This document shows positions 37,421 through 48,700 of a stretch of DNA of 64,000 nucleotides, in pieces. Both the position numbers and the translations under genes were made by a program. The notes beneath the pieces are model-generated. The model was given only the letters and a program-made list of their open reading frames with translations. It was not told where the DNA came from and searched no databases. The DNA is from Lingula anatina (taxonomy: Eukaryota > Brachiopoda > Lingulata > Lingulida > Lingulidae). Position 1 is the first letter of the stretch; each line of letters starts with the position of its first letter. The DNA lies in the NCBI RefSeq assembly GCF_001039355.2, contig NW_019775538.1, positions 62,001-126,000 of the forward strand, given 5' to 3'.

Positions 37421-39366
37421 ATACGGCTGCCGTTCTGAATACAAAATGCACCTGTTTTATATGCATGCTTTCAAGGCTGCTCATCAAGGCTTTCTGGTAA
37501 ACTATTTACTTTTCCCTTTACGAGTGACATGTTATTCAAACCAAAACTTATTAAATAAGTATACTGAAAAATCTAAGATTATTCAAGGTATCCAATGAAC
37601 TATATTCTATGTTAATGCATCACGACGTACACAAATAATACGGATTGCAATCCAGACAAAATCTAAATCCGCATGGGCGTGATTTGAAATCCAAGTCAAA
37701 ACAATTTTCAATTACGATATCATTAGTCACAATATAAAGGATTACTTTCTTTTGAATAAATGTACATATCAGTAAGTTGTGTTTGGAGGGAGGCAGTGGA
37801 GGATAAGCACACAAAGATAGTGAAGAAGGTGATTCCAGCAGTACTTGAGAGAGAAGGTCGTGCATCAGGCTACTAAACTAGCAACACATGTAATAAAGGT
37901 AATGAGACATTGATATTTATTTGATGTATTAGTTATTTAAAATTTTCCATTTTAACTACGCTTTTGTTGATCGTGACTTATTATCATCAAATAAAATTGT
38001 TATACGTGTTTTAAAACTAAGCCTGATTTGTTCTTCAGAGTTTTGTTCTAATATTTGACTTGCCTTTACTCGAGTCTTCTGTTGCAGTTGATACATAACC
38101 CGGTATTGTTTGCTCGTGTCGATAGCAATCTCTTTGCATCAGCTATAATAGAAACCTTAAGTGAGGCAATTAAGAAGGGGCAGACCGTGTTCGTTGAACC
38201 GACTACTTTGGGTGTCCGATAAGGATTGCTTGGGAATTCCCCTACCCTGTAATTATCATACGGCCTCTATTGTTCGACCATATGGGGCAGGGTTGGGAAA
38301 CCATACGGCCATTTGGTAAGGGGACATTCCGGCGGCACTGTAATAATATTTATTTCTTGAAACCGCACTACCCTGCCGTCTCAGTGCTGTTTACAGATAA
38401 AATTATCAGGTTTACAACTAATTATATAGATAATAAAAGCTAAGGTAAAAAACAATTTAAATAATTAATGCTGGTTATAATAGTAATGGTCTGAACAATA
38501 AAACTTTTTTTCCGATAAAATGAGAAAATATTAGTTAAAATACTGTGAAAATAAGAATGATTTAAGTCTTTTTTAAAAGCCTTAACGTTATCAATAGTCC
38601 GAATATGTAGTTGATTCCATAAAATGGGTGCTGCCATTGAAAATGCCCTGCGGCTCTAGTTTTTTTAATTTTTTTTTATTATCATTTCTGATAAAACAAA
38701 GAGTGGAGGTGGATCTGGTAGACCTGTTGAGATTGGGTGTACTTGGATGTAGCATCGAGTTAAAATATGAGGGGCATTCACCTCTGGTGAATTTCAAAAC
38801 AAATAGCAGTAATTTTAAAACAAGTCTCTGTCGTACAGGAAGCCAATGTAGTTCGAATAAAATGGGTGAAATGTTTGATCTGAGAGAGGTTTTGGTCAGT
38901 AGTCGTGCTGCTGCATTTTGGACAGATTGCAGTTTTTCAATTTGGTAGGTAGGAAGACCATAGAGAAGACTGTTTCCGTAGTCAAGATGTGCAGTTATAA
39001 AGGCATGTTTACGTACGTAATAAAATATACTACTGCAATTTTATGTGAAACTACCTTAAAGTGTTACTTTCAGTGCAACCCCCATTTCTTGCCGTAGTCT
39101 CGCAGTGTGCTGTGCTGCATCTGCACTACAAACATGATCCACACCATCCACACCACTAATGCTTAAATGGTACCTCGATAAAACTGCAGTTTTTTGCGGG
39201 TAACCCTCCATATGGAATATATTTAATAATTTATGTTCTTAGCTATATGTTCTAGGCCATTAATGGCCTTTTTGGATGTGATTAATGTAATCATAATTCA
39301 AAATTGTCTTTATTTCGCCAAGGCGAATTTATAATCTGCCTGGATTTCAATCTTGCCTGTGACACT

Positions 39367-39405
<39 letters not shown>

Positions 39406-40146
39406 GTGTGTGTTTAAATATATAATGGAAAACACCACAAATATACAGTATATATGTTTATCTTAAAAATACCTTGAATTTCTATCAATCCTAAAGATAT
39501 ATTCAAGCACTCCTCGGCGAACATCTTCTTTCAACATCTTCCCTCTGACAGTTCCATTATGGTATTTGTGTTCAGCCTCAAACCAAAGTCGACAATATAA
39601 AGGCATATGTTTTTCTGTGGGTTGTCTTGCCGCTGAAATTACTTTTACTTCTCTGCCTTTTACTCGTGGATCATAATATGCAGAGAACACGTACAACCCG
39701 GAATCTGCTGCTTTTTGCCATCTTAAAGTTTCATTGGAGAAATCGGTAGGTAATGACTCTGCCCAGGAAGTCCAACCTACCACGGATTCTCCCAAATGTT
39801 CAATCGGGCCTGCTGCCTCAGTTGCTTGGAATTTGAGAGAATCTGACAATGAGTGCCCTGTCTCTGACAGCCGACTTGTCTTCAAATCTGAAGGTCCATA
39901 TCTACCCGGAGAAGTGTGATTGGAACCCGACATTTGTAATTCAACAGCATCGTTATATCTTGTTAGTTTTCTTACATGTTTGCTGCGCTTGTGATATACC
40001 AGTTTATCGGTCCCGAACAGATACCAGCCTGTAATTACACAACAGGCAAGTAAAATAAAAGAAAGGCATTTCTTGTGTATTCCTTGTACAAAATAGCTTT
40101 TAAATCTCCCAGCCTTCATATTTGCCATCTTGGTGGATTTCACCAT
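35139..40146 (-). CDS. GT92 family glycosyltransferase, copy 5
   Basis: Exons in coding order: 39473-40146, 37194-37316, 36118-36350, 35139-35776, with phases 2, 2, 1 and 555 residues, all open. The start is MVKSTKMANMKAG. The signal anchor, stem and GT92 domain are as in copy 4; the acidic motif HDIDEVIVP is near residue 392. Exon 1 differs from copy 4 by only a few bases. Exons 3 and 4 are closest to copy 6, and exon 3 carries YKDPMPP where copies 1-4 have YKDFMPP. A single N at 36744 inside intron 2 marks a contig join. Just after it, a 53-base piece of a second exon 3 follows, so the assignment of the two halves to one gene is uncertain. Intron 1 carries the LINE fragment and an extra 520-bp stretch. 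Confidence 0.85.
36745..36797 (-). pseudogene. Partial second exon 3 beside a single-N join
   Basis: After the N at 36744 the sequence matches the 5' part of GT92 exon 3 and its splice acceptor, and then intron 2 of copy 4 (from about 29979). The complete exon 3 of copy 5 is at 36118-36350. A contig end from a copy-4-like unit is the simplest explanation. Confidence 0.75.
37821..38340. other. Unidentified 520-bp stretch in intron 1 of copy 5
   Basis: It replaces about 200 bp present in copy 4 (31078-31276, including an AT repeat and the left flank of the LINE). No open frame or inverted repeat was recognised. It directly abuts the LINE tail. Confidence 0.5.
38341..39005 (-). mobile_element. 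LINE 3' fragment (copy in GT92-5)
   Basis: Nearly identical to 31277-31946, with the same reverse-transcriptase C-terminal motifs on the minus strand (KLQSVQNAAARLL, AAPILWNQL). Here the Cys codon replaced by a stop in the other copy is intact. The right flank is shared with copy 4 but the left flank is different, so the insertion predates the 4/5 duplication and the left side was rearranged later. Confidence 0.85.
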
Positions 40147-42187
40147 ACGGTACTCTGATTCCGAATAGCGGCAGTTGATTTATATGGGCGATTTGCATAG
40201 CGCATACGGGATTTTCACAATGAAAAGTATAAAAGGGTAAGTCTAAGATTGGTTGCCATAGGTTACCACAAGTTTATGAAACGTAAAGACTAATAAAATA
40301 ATGTTAGAAAAGCCGCATAACGATCAATTGGTCAAATACCGATACTTAGAGATGAATAGTAAGCAAAATCAAAATGATAAGGTACTTTGAATAACTTTTT
40401 TTGTAGCGTAGAAACCCATATCGTCGTAAAGTCACGTATTTTTATATATTAATCCAGTTACCAGACATTATTATATTATACTGCATTAAACAAACTGTAT
40501 ATAGACTAAGATTTTAATGCATTCCCTAAGCAAAATAGACAAACTGCAGTAAATGTGCTCCACATTTGTTGCAAACTAAATAGTTAGCAAGACACTGTTT
40601 GCATGTTGTTGCGAAATAAATTGGTGCAAATTTGCATGAGCACATAAAGTTGTTCACAGTAAGTTTGGAAGAAGTCTTCATATCCATTCAAACTGTAAAC
40701 AGTACAACATGTGCCTTGAATTATTTGCATGGTGAAATTCCTTCCTGCAAAATAGCAGCAAATTTTCGGCAACAGTTTGCAAGAAGTCTCAAATTTTGCT
40801 AAGAGTGTACAGGGGTATGGCAAAGGTATTGCACCACGTTGCTTTAAGGTTATTGATTATGAATTTATTTCAAGGAATTAGGGATTTTAAGTTTGGATTT
40901 TATTGAAATCGGTATTTTCAATTGAATTTTTCTACTACATATTAACAGACTACTGCTTTATACCCTCCGAACTGCCACCAGCCTTCTAGGTTTGGAACCA
41001 ATTGTTTGGATTTGATTTCCAATTACATCTCACAGATTTTTAATAAAATTCGCATTTTGGGCATGCGTAGGTCAGCTCAGCAAAGTTTAAGGATATCGTA
41101 AGCCTTTATCAGCGTCCAAATACCGAAAATGAGGCTTTTCCTGCATCTAAATATTTAATAATGCATTTATCTTTGTGCTGATTTTAAACAACAAAACTTG
41201 GGTGGTGAGAAGTAGCCGTTTTATGCGAATGGGCATCCCGTCCAACATTTGAAATTTGCATTAAAATATTGAAAAATACTTAGTGTAGCAATAGATCAAG
41301 CAAACAGACCCCCTGCGTACTTTAGATTGACCCTATCAACAAACTTTATTTAAGCTCAGTGAGGCGTTGATTGGTCCTGATGGCATATCGTACTACCTGT
41401 ACATGTGCGTGTTTAGCGTGTGTGGAAATATTCTGATTTTCAATTGTGCACGTGATTTTTTAAGCTATTTTGTACACATATGCGTGTTTGTGCATATCTC
41501 CTGTTTATTTAACATCTAAATGCTAATATACAAATGTCACGTAGACGATATACGGTAATTTTACAAATGACATGTAGACGATATACGGTAATTTTTCATC
41601 ATGGCCATGCAATTCCACTCTTCCTCATCATTTTCTCGTTTCTAAGCGTGCCAGGTATTTGTTCTTAAAATTATACATACGTGTCTCAACGCTTTCATTG
41701 GTTGTCGTATGACTTAGAATAGGCAATGTTTTCTTCACTGGCGAATTCGATTAATGAACTGATGTCAAAATGACATCAAAGAGATTATTTAAAGTTATTA
41801 AAAACGGGTTTTATCCTCATTTTTATTTACCAGTCAGCAAAAGAGGAAAAAACGGATGATTTATGATTTAGAAAAAATATCCCATATTAAATTTCAAGTC
41901 TGTATTAAAGATATACAGTAGTACTTATTATAGCAACAGATCAAGCCAACTTCCCAACTGTGTACTTCATATGGATCCTATCAAAATATGCAGATTTGCA
42001 ATTGTGCAAGTGATTTTATTTAATCAATTTTTGCATATGTGTGCGTGTTTGTGGGCGTTGACTGTTCATTCATGTTAATTCATGTAATATCAAAACTCTA
42101 ATATACAAATGTTACCGTGCCTCTCAATATACACGTATCAACAGGTATTAGATATGGACATAGTGTACCGTAGGCGGTAATTTTACA
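40147..42187. other. Spacer between GT92 copies 5 and 6
   Basis: Non-coding and nearly identical to 33104-35138. It carries the promoter-like block of copy 5 (40228-40252), the TTGCAAACT-like tract (40560-40830) and relic exon 3 (41599-41686). Confidence 0.7.
41599..41686 (-). pseudogene. Duplicated 3' end of a GT92 last exon (relic 3)
   Basis: Same block as 34612-34706 but with an 8-base deletion that breaks the frame after RLET. This supports the view that these blocks are non-functional leftovers. Confidence 0.75.
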
Positions 42188-44312
42188 TCATGGCCATTCA
42201 ATTCCACTCTTCTTCATCATTTTCTCTGCCGTTTCTAAGCGTGCCAGGTATTTGTCCTTAAAATGGTACATGCGTGTTTCAAGAAAGTTTTTCTTTCGGA
42301 CCATATTTCTCCTAATGTAGATTGGGCGTCCCTGCCTAAAGTGATGCAGAACGGCTTCGGAAGGCAACACAGCATAGACGCTGGTGGCATTAATGGCACT
42401 GTGGGTCGTCATGAGATTCACTTTTTCCGGTCTTATGATCATTTTCCATCTACCACCACCAAACCAAACGTGTAACCGCTTTGTTGCTAAGAGTGCTACC
42501 GGTTTGTATCGCAACATTCGTCGATCTTTATCTCCAGTTCTGTTTTTGTACACAGTCACATTGTCGATGAAGACAAGCGGGAAGAAGGCATTGCTGAACC
42601 TGTAGGCAGCTCTGCTAGGAAAACTCTGTATCATGACGGAGTAGTTCTCGTGCAAGTAAGGAACAATGACCTCGTCGATGTCGTGCATAAGGAGATATTT
42701 GAACCGGTGTATGTTACGCAACACGCAGTCGTTTTGCAGTGTTAGCTGTATGTAGTTATATGGCATTTGTTTCCCTAGACCCTTTTCAATCGCAGTCACA
42801 TTCCACGGTATTACAGTGACAAATCCTGAAATAAAATGCTGGTATCTAATCATTGTGTCATGTAGCTATGCTGATATGTTGAATGCAGTAGTTGTGCCCT
42901 GAAGCAATGCCACCTCACAACGCTTATATTATTTCTGAGATTGAATTACGTGGGGAAATTAAAAAAAAGACATATTGCACACAAAAAAAGTGGGGAATCA
43001 AACAAAGTTATTATTTTTAATGTGATTTAATGAATATAGTTACTACATTTTCATCTAACACAGTTTACGGGTTTGAAACTTGGAACAAATTGTGATAAAG
43101 GCAATAAAATGTTTTTTAAAGACTCACCTTGTTTTACGTAAAAATTGAGAACGGAGCTGAGGTTACTTGATCGGTGATAAACGAATACTTGTTGTGCCCC
43201 AAACATTTTGTATAGTTCCAAAGCTTGGATGAACCATGAAATATCATTGTAGTTGGTGAGAGCGTTGTGAATACACACACCAAATTCCTGTTGTTTGTCA
43301 GTCCAACCGTTGGACCTATCTAGCACTTTAAGGACTGGCGGCATGGGGTCTTTATAAACCCTATGAAGAGAAGATAACATTATACTCCCACTAACTCAAC
43401 ACAATATTTTTAGGTCGTACAACTGACGACTACCCTATTTCTTTTTTTCAATTCTCATCTCTTTGTGAGGTCTTTACTGAACATTGCTGTTAGTACATGT
43501 ACATTGTCATGCAACTGTGACGTCAATTGCATTGGACCACGGCACGTACAAAACGTCTGAAATAAGGCAAGATTTTGCTGAATTTTGTGAGGGTTGGCAT
43601 AAAATGATAAAATGTCTCATAAATGACCCTGCTGACTATTGAAATGTCCGCAAATATCTTTTCAAAATCTTTCATGTAAACAGACTAACAAAGTCTTCAC
43701 CTCGGCCGAAGGTCTCACTAGAAATTTGCACAGTCATGATGAAGTTATCCGTTGCTGTTTTTCTGTCTTTGTTTCCTGTTAGACAACACTGATATTGTAA
43801 ATTTTCTGACACGTTTGAGTAGACACTGAGAATAAAATTGGAGTCATTTGACTCTCTAGTCAGAGTCCAGCACCCCTTGACCCTCATGGAGTTAATTTGA
43901 CTCCTATATAAGGGTCAAATTGCCCCACTACCAGAGCTTTAGACTCTCTTATCAGAGTCAATCACACCCTCGCTCTCATGGAGTCAATCGGACTCTAAAA
44001 TCAGAGTCAAATTATCGGGGTCCAGTGTCGCTCTCTGGACAGTAAGCTTCGTTTCATTACTTGTGATGGCAATGAGCAGACGGCGTGGAGAGAACAGTTT
44101 TCATTTTGCTTTGTCAGTATAAACATTACTTTATAGGTCATAGTTGGTTTTATGCATGAACAAGTGGTTTTCTGTGTATTTCTGCATGCAGAACTCGTGC
44201 ACTTATTACTGGCCCGGGCTTTCAGTTGCCCACACCCTTTATGTGATATGTTGGCATACAGGTCAGCAGGTTTTGTTTCCAGGTTGTAGGTTTGACCCAC
44301 CAATGCATGTCA

Positions 44313-44371
<59 letters not shown>

Positions 44372-46304
44372 ATACTGTTTATTACCAGATTTGCAATTTT
44401 TTTGTTATTGCTCTTAAAACGCCACAAATGACTGCATGGCCTAGTGGTTAGATCGTCCGCCTCTGGAGGGGGAGGACGTGGGTTCTAGCCCGTCCGGGGA
44501 CACATCAGTCTGAAGTAAATGATATTTGCTGTCTCTCCCCTTGGCACTGTTGTTGTTGTTGTTGTTGTTTGTGTTCATGATGTGCCAAGGAGTCAAAAAT
44601 TCCTATATATGGGGTCATGGTGACTCTTTTGTAGAGATAAATCAAGGGATGACGGGATGTATGAATGGTGTCAATTGTGACCCTCCTGTGGGGTCTGGGA
44701 TGGCATTACTCCATTGGAGTCAACTTGACTCCAATTGGGAGTTATTTTAGGCACCACGGATTGACTCCAAGTTTGGGGTCACTTGGACTCCGATTTTATT
44801 CTCAGTGGATTCTATCTGAAATTCTCGTTGCCTTTATTCGGGCCATAACATGGTACTTGATTTAACATTTTGGAAGAACAGTTGGCCTTTAAAATACATT
44901 TTTAAGAAACGAAAGCTTTTGTTTTTCTTCGCTTTCTCTATGAATTATATTTGATCGAACAAGTTGAAAAATTAATAGTAAAGTAGAAATATAGTGGACA
45001 TGGTGATACTATATACCTTTTATAAAAACTTATAATTTAAAATGTGACGAATTCGACCAACGTCGGGATGAATCACCCTGCATAAGGATTGAGTTACAGC
45101 AAAAAAGAAGCATCAAGCAGTCTATAAAGTAATTGTTTTTTTTTTTTTTTTCATGTCAAGATTATCTTGAAAAAGGCAAAAGCTTTAAAGATATGTGTGT
45201 TATGCTTAATTGTGTGTGTTTTTGTGTCTGTGGGAAAGACAGAAAGCTAGAGAACGAGAGGGAGAGAGAGAGAAATAAAATGATCCCTTTTGAGTTCTAT
45301 GGAAAGCAAATATGTCTCACAAGACATAAACAGATTGGCTTTGGCTGCTTAGAGATGCCCTGTACCTTAGAGATTCTGGGGTGATATTTGCTATCAGTTG
45401 TACAGCTATTGGCCGTGGTATGCCCGATACATTACAATAGACAATGCTGTTCCTAAATCTGGAAAGTGAAAATGAAATCAAAAATGAATGACGGAAATAC
45501 AAACAAATAATTCATTACGCAGCGACTGTGTATTGATATTTTTGTACAAATAAACATGAAACTGTTATGTCACTAGTGCCCTCACAGCTTTTTTTCTTTT
45601 TTTTACTAAAGCCTTCCGGTAAACTATTTGATTTTCTTTAAACGAGTAACTTGTTAAACAAATCAAAATTAGTTAAACAAGTCGTATGATAAATTTAAGA
45701 TAATTCCTGATATTCAGTGAAGTAAATCTTATGATAATCTGTGACAGACATACACAAATAATATGGATTAAAATCAGTACACGGACAATACAGATTGAAA
45801 TCCAGACGGAATGTAAACACGCATAGCCGATATTGTACCAATGAGTTTTATCAGTAAATGGGGTTAGAGTTACCTGCTGATTAATCTATATGAGTACATA
45901 TTCCCCTACCCTTCAAAAATGACTAAAGTTTCATTTTTCATGTACCTTAAAACTACCTCTTTGAAACAGTGCGCGAGCATATTTGAAACATGGATCTATC
46001 ATGCTGCTAGTCTATCGTATTAATCCTCATCTCTGTACAACTGTACAGTATGTGTTTTTGGACGCAGACGTGCAGTATGCTATACTGTACCTCTACTACA
46101 AACATGTTCCACCACTGCACCACTAATGCTTAAATGTTACCCCGATAATACTACATTTTCGTGAGGTTTACCTTCCAAATGTAAGGTATTTAATAAAAGA
46201 TGTTCTAAGCCATAGGTTCTATAAAGTAAATGGCTATATTTAGGATGTGATTTATGTAGCTGTGACTTGGATTTGAATCTCGCCTGGATTTCAATCTTCC
46301 CTGT

Positions 46305-46346
<42 letters not shown>

Positions 46347-48700
46347 GGGTTACTACTTAATATGGAATATTATTTTTTGGCGAGTTAATTTTCTACAAAA
46401 TATTTATTTTCTCTCTAACTACTTTAAATCTCAAACTGAAGTGTCACTCCATGTGTAGCCTGGTGTGTTACCTAATTACCACACAACTCTCAAAACAATT
46501 AATGCATGCAGTTGCATGTTCTGTGGTCAGAAATGTGAGGGGTGGTCTTTTCGGCAATTTCTGCCCTTGTATCAAAACGCATGGGTTTGGCCAATCTTTT
46601 GGGTGTATTTAGAGAAGCTATGAAACTTAACAGGTACCTTAGAGAAGATATGGTTCGACCGCTAAGCAATGCAGCTTTCTATGGGATTCTTGCTCTTAGA
46701 GAAAATGGACAGAAACGGACAGCCATTGACAGGCAATGCAACATTTATCAGGAAGCGTTAGTAAAGTCCCCCAAAGAAATGCTACAACAAAGGCACCTAC
46801 TTCAATACCTCGACCAGGGTGTCCGCGTATCACACCAAGAAGACAGAATCGCCTTTTCTTTAGAGTGCGCCGTGCTGGTCGTACAAAGACAACCAGTGTC
46901 CTCAGAAAAGAGTGGCAGAATGTCATTCAAACGCCCGTTTCAAGGTCACTCGTGAACAAGAGATTACTGCAAGCCGGTTATTTTGCACGAAAACCAGTAG
47001 GGAAACTACTGTTAACAGCAGGTCATATACAGCGACGTTTGCAATGGGCTGGGGACCACGTGCGTTTGCAGCCAAAACACTGGAATCACGTCATTTTCGG
47101 TGATGAGGCCAGATATGGAGTTTTTAGGGTTGACGGTCGAATCCATGTCCGCCGACGTGTACGAGGGACATAAAACGATGATTGTGTACTGCCTAGGGTG
47201 CAAGCAGGGGGTCGTAACGTCTCTGTTTGGGGAGCATTTCATGTCGGTGCCCCGAACCAGTTAGTTTGTCTGGGAAGCAACCTCAACCAGGGTTCCTACA
47301 GAGACATTCTACAGCAAACAATGCTTCGATTTGTAAGAGTCAACATCAGGAACAACTTTGTGTACCAAGACGACTGCGCAACCCCACATCGAGCTCGCAG
47401 AATCAGCGTTTTTCATTGAAACCAATGGGTTCAGCAACTGCCCTGGCCTGCAAAGTCCCCAGATATGAACCCAATTGAAAACCTGTGGGCGGAAGTAACT
47501 CACAGAATTAATAGCTATGGTCATCGGTCGGTAAATAGTGACGAACTGCGACAGGTAAATATCACTGCGTTTAATGATATTCCCATCCAAACTAAAAAAA
47601 ACTTGTCACAGGGTATGCCATGTAGGATGAGGGCGCTGCAAGCGGCTGCTGGAGGTCATACCCGCTGTTGATGACTTTTCATGATTTGTTGTAATGAGTT
47701 CTTTGACTGTTTAACATATCACTGTCCGGAGGCTATCCTTTTTTTAAATATCTTAGCTTAAAATATACTAACATCAAACTGTTGACATGGTTTTCTGGGG
47801 GTGTTCTTTTTTTTTAATCATATCTTATGTCAGATTAGATATTATTGACCAAAATATCTCACAATAGGCGACTGGAAATTTTTATCACTCAATGACATAC
47901 TATTTTGATGAATCAAGCCAAAAAAATTTTAATCAGCACTCAAAAATAACAATGATAAAAAACATTCCATATTAAGTAGTAACCCTGAATATATATAATA
48001 TGTAAAACATCACAAATGTATATTATACATGTACATCTCTAAAATACCTCCCATTTCTGTCAACCCTATGGATATATTCGAGCACTCCTCGGCGGACATC
48101 TGTCAATATGTTCCCTTTGACAGTTCCATTATAGTATTTGTGTTCAGCCTCAAACCAAAGTCGACAATATAAAGGCATGTGTTTTTCTACAGGTTCGCAT
48201 GCCGCTGATATTACTTTTACTTCTCTGCCTCTTACTCGTGGATCATAAAATGCAGAGAACACGTACAACCCAGAATCTGTTGCTTTTTGCCATCGTAAAG
48301 TTTCTTTGGAGAAATCGTTAGGTAATGACTCTGCCGAGGAAGTCCAACCTGTCACGGAATCGTCCAAATGTTCAGTCGGGTCTTCTGTCTCAGTTGCTTG
48401 AAATTTGAGAGAATCTGACAAAGATTTTCCTGTCTCTGTCAGCTTAATTGTCATCAGTTCTGAAGGTTCATCCTTCCCGAGAGAAGTGTTATTGGAACCG
48501 AACACGCCGTGTCCAACAGCTTCGATATATCTTGTTAGTTTTTCTACCTGTTTGCTGTGCTCGAGATAAAAAAGTTCATTGGCTCCCAACAGATACCAGG
48601 CAGTAATAACACAACAGGCAAGTAAAATAAAAGAAAGGCATTTCTTGTACAATCCTTGTACAGAAGAGCTTTTTAATCTTCCAGCCTTCATATTTGCCAT
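42188..48700 (-). CDS. GT92 family glycosyltransferase, copy 6 (altered start and splice donor)
   Basis: Exons in coding order: 48048-48700, 45366-45458 (proposed), 43128-43360, 42188-42825. Exons 1, 3 and 4 are open with normal borders; the acidic motif is HDIDEVIVP. Two changes are notable. The ATG used by copies 2-5 is AAG here, so translation must begin at MANMKAG, six codons later. The usual exon 2 donor (GTATGT) is TTATGT, and small indels before it shift the frame. A new GTACAG donor 30 bases upstream would end exon 2 in the same phase, giving a 538-residue protein lacking ten residues. Introns 1 and 2 are enlarged by a Tc1-like transposon and an inverted-repeat element. The promoter-like block is degraded. 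It may be a young pseudogene or a gene with a shifted splice site. Confidence 0.75.
44314..44368. repeat. (AT)n microsatellite
   Basis: Uninterrupted alternating TA of about 54 bases between the left part of the inverted-repeat element and the tRNA-like block. Confidence 0.95.
44433..44505 (+). repeat. tRNA-like SINE head inside the inverted-repeat element
   Basis: A perfect A-box match (tggcctagtgg, 44437-44447) is followed 32 bases later by a B-box-like word (ggttctagcc, 44481-44490), as in tRNA-derived SINEs. A unique part and a (TTG)n tail (about 44550-44570) follow. It is not a functional tRNA: the acceptor stem does not close and the anticodon arm is unclear. Confidence 0.6.
46345..47987 (+). 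mobile_element. Tc1/mariner-like transposon, inactivated
   Basis: The 24-bp terminal inverted repeats are identical: cagggttactacttaatatg plus gaat at 46345-46368, and its complement at 47964-47987. TA precedes the left end. The + strand encodes a Tc1-type transposase: a helix-turn-helix region, CPRITPRRQNRL, the first Asp in VIFGDEARY, the second in YQDDCATPH and the Glu in SPDMNPIENLW. It is broken by a one-base frameshift near 46735 and by in-frame stops at 47171-47173 and 47417-47419. It inserted at the edge of the (CA)n tract in intron 1 of GT92 copy 6; the other copies show the empty site. Confidence 0.92.

Larger units (their letters stand above)
43824..44807. mobile_element. 984-bp terminal-inverted-repeat element rich in GAGTC motifs
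   Basis: The ends are cactgagaataaaattggag and the complement of ccgattttattctcagtg, inverted repeats of about 22 bp. Both flanks of the interior are filled with GGAGTCA/TGACTCC words in opposite orientation, so the element folds back on itself. It lies in intron 2 of copy 6 and has no equivalent in copies 1-4. No transposase. Its centre carries an (AT)n tract and a tRNA-like block. Confidence 0.75.

Noticed and set aside
44433-44505. Functional tRNA gene
   Set aside because: A and B boxes are present, but the acceptor and anticodon arms do not fold properly; a SINE-type tRNA relic fits better.
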